Origin: Lichenostomus cassidix
Lineage: Eukaryota > Chordata > Aves > Passeriformes > Meliphagidae
Assembly: GCA_008360975.2 (NCBI GenBank)
Contig: CM039182.1
Span: 17,394,324 to 17,458,323 of the forward strand
Length of the DNA stretch: 64,000 nucleotides
Direction of reading: 5' to 3'
This document shows positions 62,321 to 64,000 of the stretch, piece by piece. The notes under the pieces are model-generated. The model worked only from the letters and a program-made list of their open reading frames with translations, did not search any database and was not told where the DNA came from. Numbering within the stretch: position 1 is the first letter of the stretch; each line of letters starts with the position of its first letter. The position numbers and the translations under genes were made by a program.

Positions 62321-64000
62321 GGAATTCAGCTCCGGCTGGAGCCCCTGCTGCCTCTCCTTCATCACTGACCTTGGTGTCTGCAGAGCTGATTCTCTTGCAT
62401 GTTCTCACTCCTCTCTGAGCACAGTTCCATCTGCACAATAGTTTTGTGCTGCCGCGATTTCTGGTGGGCTCAGCCCTGGCCGGCGTTGGGTCAGTCCTGG
62501 AGCCGGCTGGAATTGGCTTTGCTGGACATGGAGGAAGCCTCTGGCAGCTTCTCCCAGAAACTGACCCTGTAGCCCATCCAGCTACCAAAGTCTGGCCATG
62601 CAAACCCAATAGCCCCGTCTGTCTTCAAAAGGTGATTCGAGTGAAATGATAAAAGAAATACAGACACTGCCTCTGAATTTCCATTATTAACAGAAGATCG
62701 ATTCACTTTAATAATACAAGTAATATTGCAAGTGATTTTTTTCAATTTTTTTAGGTTTTGTAGCCCTTGCATTTCAGGTGACTTAAAGATGGGGTGTTAT
62801 GGCACTGATTGTGCTACACTGCTACTCAGGTATCAAAGAAATACCAGAATAAAGGAGCTACCTATTACTGTGCAAACTTTAGTCAAGGTCAATTAGGAAA
62901 GTATCATAACAGAATCCTTCTTATGCTATAGGTAATAGTTTTGCCACTGTCATCTCTGTATGCAATCCCTAAGGAATCTGGTCTGGGGTTTTTTCTGTTT
63001 TCATAAACCTATTTCAGCTAAATTATATTGATTCCTGCTTTCAAAATAGATTAACATGCAAGTATTAATAGATTAATTAGAGGCTGGATTGCTTGGCTGT
63101 CTGAATCAGAGAAAATTACGTAGGGGTTAACAATGCTTTAGGTACAAAAAATGTAAGTTAGAATTCTGAAAGTTTGGAATAGTGCCTAAGAGCATGGGAA
63201 AAATTGTGGGCCTGTCAGCTCCATTCACATTTGCCCAGTGTGAGTTACAAGTTTGGCTTAGCTGATCTCACACATCTAAGAAGATTAAGTGAAATAGCAC
63301 GGTGCTTTGGCAAATCACATACAAAAGCAAATTGAAAGAATATCCAAATAATATAACCTATTCATCTTGCACAGTTATGTGTGTCCTAAGCAGTGTGTAA
63401 CTGAAATGTCGTGCTTAGGCTTGGGAGGGAGGGTGCAGTCCTAAAGGAAGCACGGTGCAATCTGCTTAACCTAAGTGCCTCAGCAATTTGTGCTGGCAGA
63501 CGGTGCCTCTAGAGACCTGCAGAGGGAGATGTGTTCCTCCAAAATTAGGGGTTTCTATCTATCCCTTTACGGTGTAAGAAATTTCATAGGAAGGTGCTTA
63601 AGGTTATAAAGTAATCATGCGCACAAAATTCCTAGAAAGAATAAGCTTTTCTTTTTAGTTCTCTGTGGTATGCAGAGATAAGAACTTAAATTAAATGCTT
63701 TGGGTACTGTTTTTAGAAGGAGTATGTCATTCTACCTCTAATCCTCGAAAGACTCCAGCGTATTTTGGTCATCTGAGCAAGGGGCAAGCAGAACCCTTCC
63801 TTTAACTCTTCGCCTGTTACTTGCTAAAATGCTGATATTTCAATTCCTTTCATCAAAATATGCTTTGAAGGGTGTTGAATTAGGATTTATAAACAAGCTT
63901 TGGCCACTTACTGGGTTTACAGTTTGATGTCTGTATTAATACATATGTGTGGGTCTCATTTGCAGAATCTGACTAGTTACCATCTGGCAGACACTTGAGT
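62321..64000. other. Non-coding DNA, no gene recognised
   Basis: Returns to AT-rich composition after about 62.6 kb. No exon, RNA gene or mobile element recognised up to the window end. Confidence 0.6.

Overview
This window is vertebrate nuclear DNA, and almost certainly from a bird. It has one compact CpG-rich gene in AT-rich, intron-like or intergenic DNA with no operons. The interspersed repeats are of avian type: several CR1 LINE pieces, including two with the 3' end typical of avian CR1, and LTRs resembling avian endogenous-retrovirus families. I cannot name the species. The LTR at 40.0-40.6 kb resembles ERVL-type LTRs I associate with neoavian, especially passerine, genomes, but that is recall and not a database match.

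The only protein-coding gene I can support is OTUD1, an intronless OTU-family deubiquitinase on the minus strand (CDS 50964-52259, 431 aa). The catalytic Cys270 and His381 and a C-terminal ubiquitin-interacting motif are intact. Its CpG island spans roughly 51.0-52.7 kb. The likely 3'UTR runs down to a canonical AATAAA at 49771-49776. Upstream are GC boxes and two TATA-like elements, one of them unusually close to the ATG.

Layout, left to right. 1-235: CR1 fragment. 236-10 kb: non-coding DNA holding a very clear solo LTR with perfect 6-bp target-site duplications (7110-7358) and a faint ancient CR1 remnant near 8.3 kb. 10.0-10.4 kb: an isolated CpG-rich patch with splice-like signals. 10.4-22 kb: no recognisable gene. 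21.95-23.56 kb: an old degenerate CR1 reverse-transcriptase region, minus strand. 23.6-38 kb: non-coding, with a pentanucleotide microsatellite, a T-rich nine-base repeat, an LTR scrap and a cluster of inverted repeats. 38.14-38.92 kb: avian CR1, minus strand. 40.04-40.63 kb: near-complete ERVL-like LTR. 40.6-49.7 kb: non-coding. 49.75-52.7 kb: the OTUD1 locus. 55.2 kb: short CR1. 58.2-59.1 kb: old CR1 RT fragment, plus strand. 61.7-62.3 kb: a second CpG island with an ETS/CRE composite motif, a 33-bp GC-rich minisatellite and a 38/39-bp tandem repeat. The rest is non-coding.

In mammals OTUD1 lies between C10orf67/PTF1A and KIAA1217. If synteny holds, the long left-hand desert lies between OTUD1 and KIAA1217, and the CpG island near 62 kb lies on the C10orf67 side. 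I recognised no exon of those genes, so this is inference only. I found no clearly undescribed system. The best leads are the orphan CpG island at 62 kb, the OTUD1 start/TATA geometry and the intact solo LTR.
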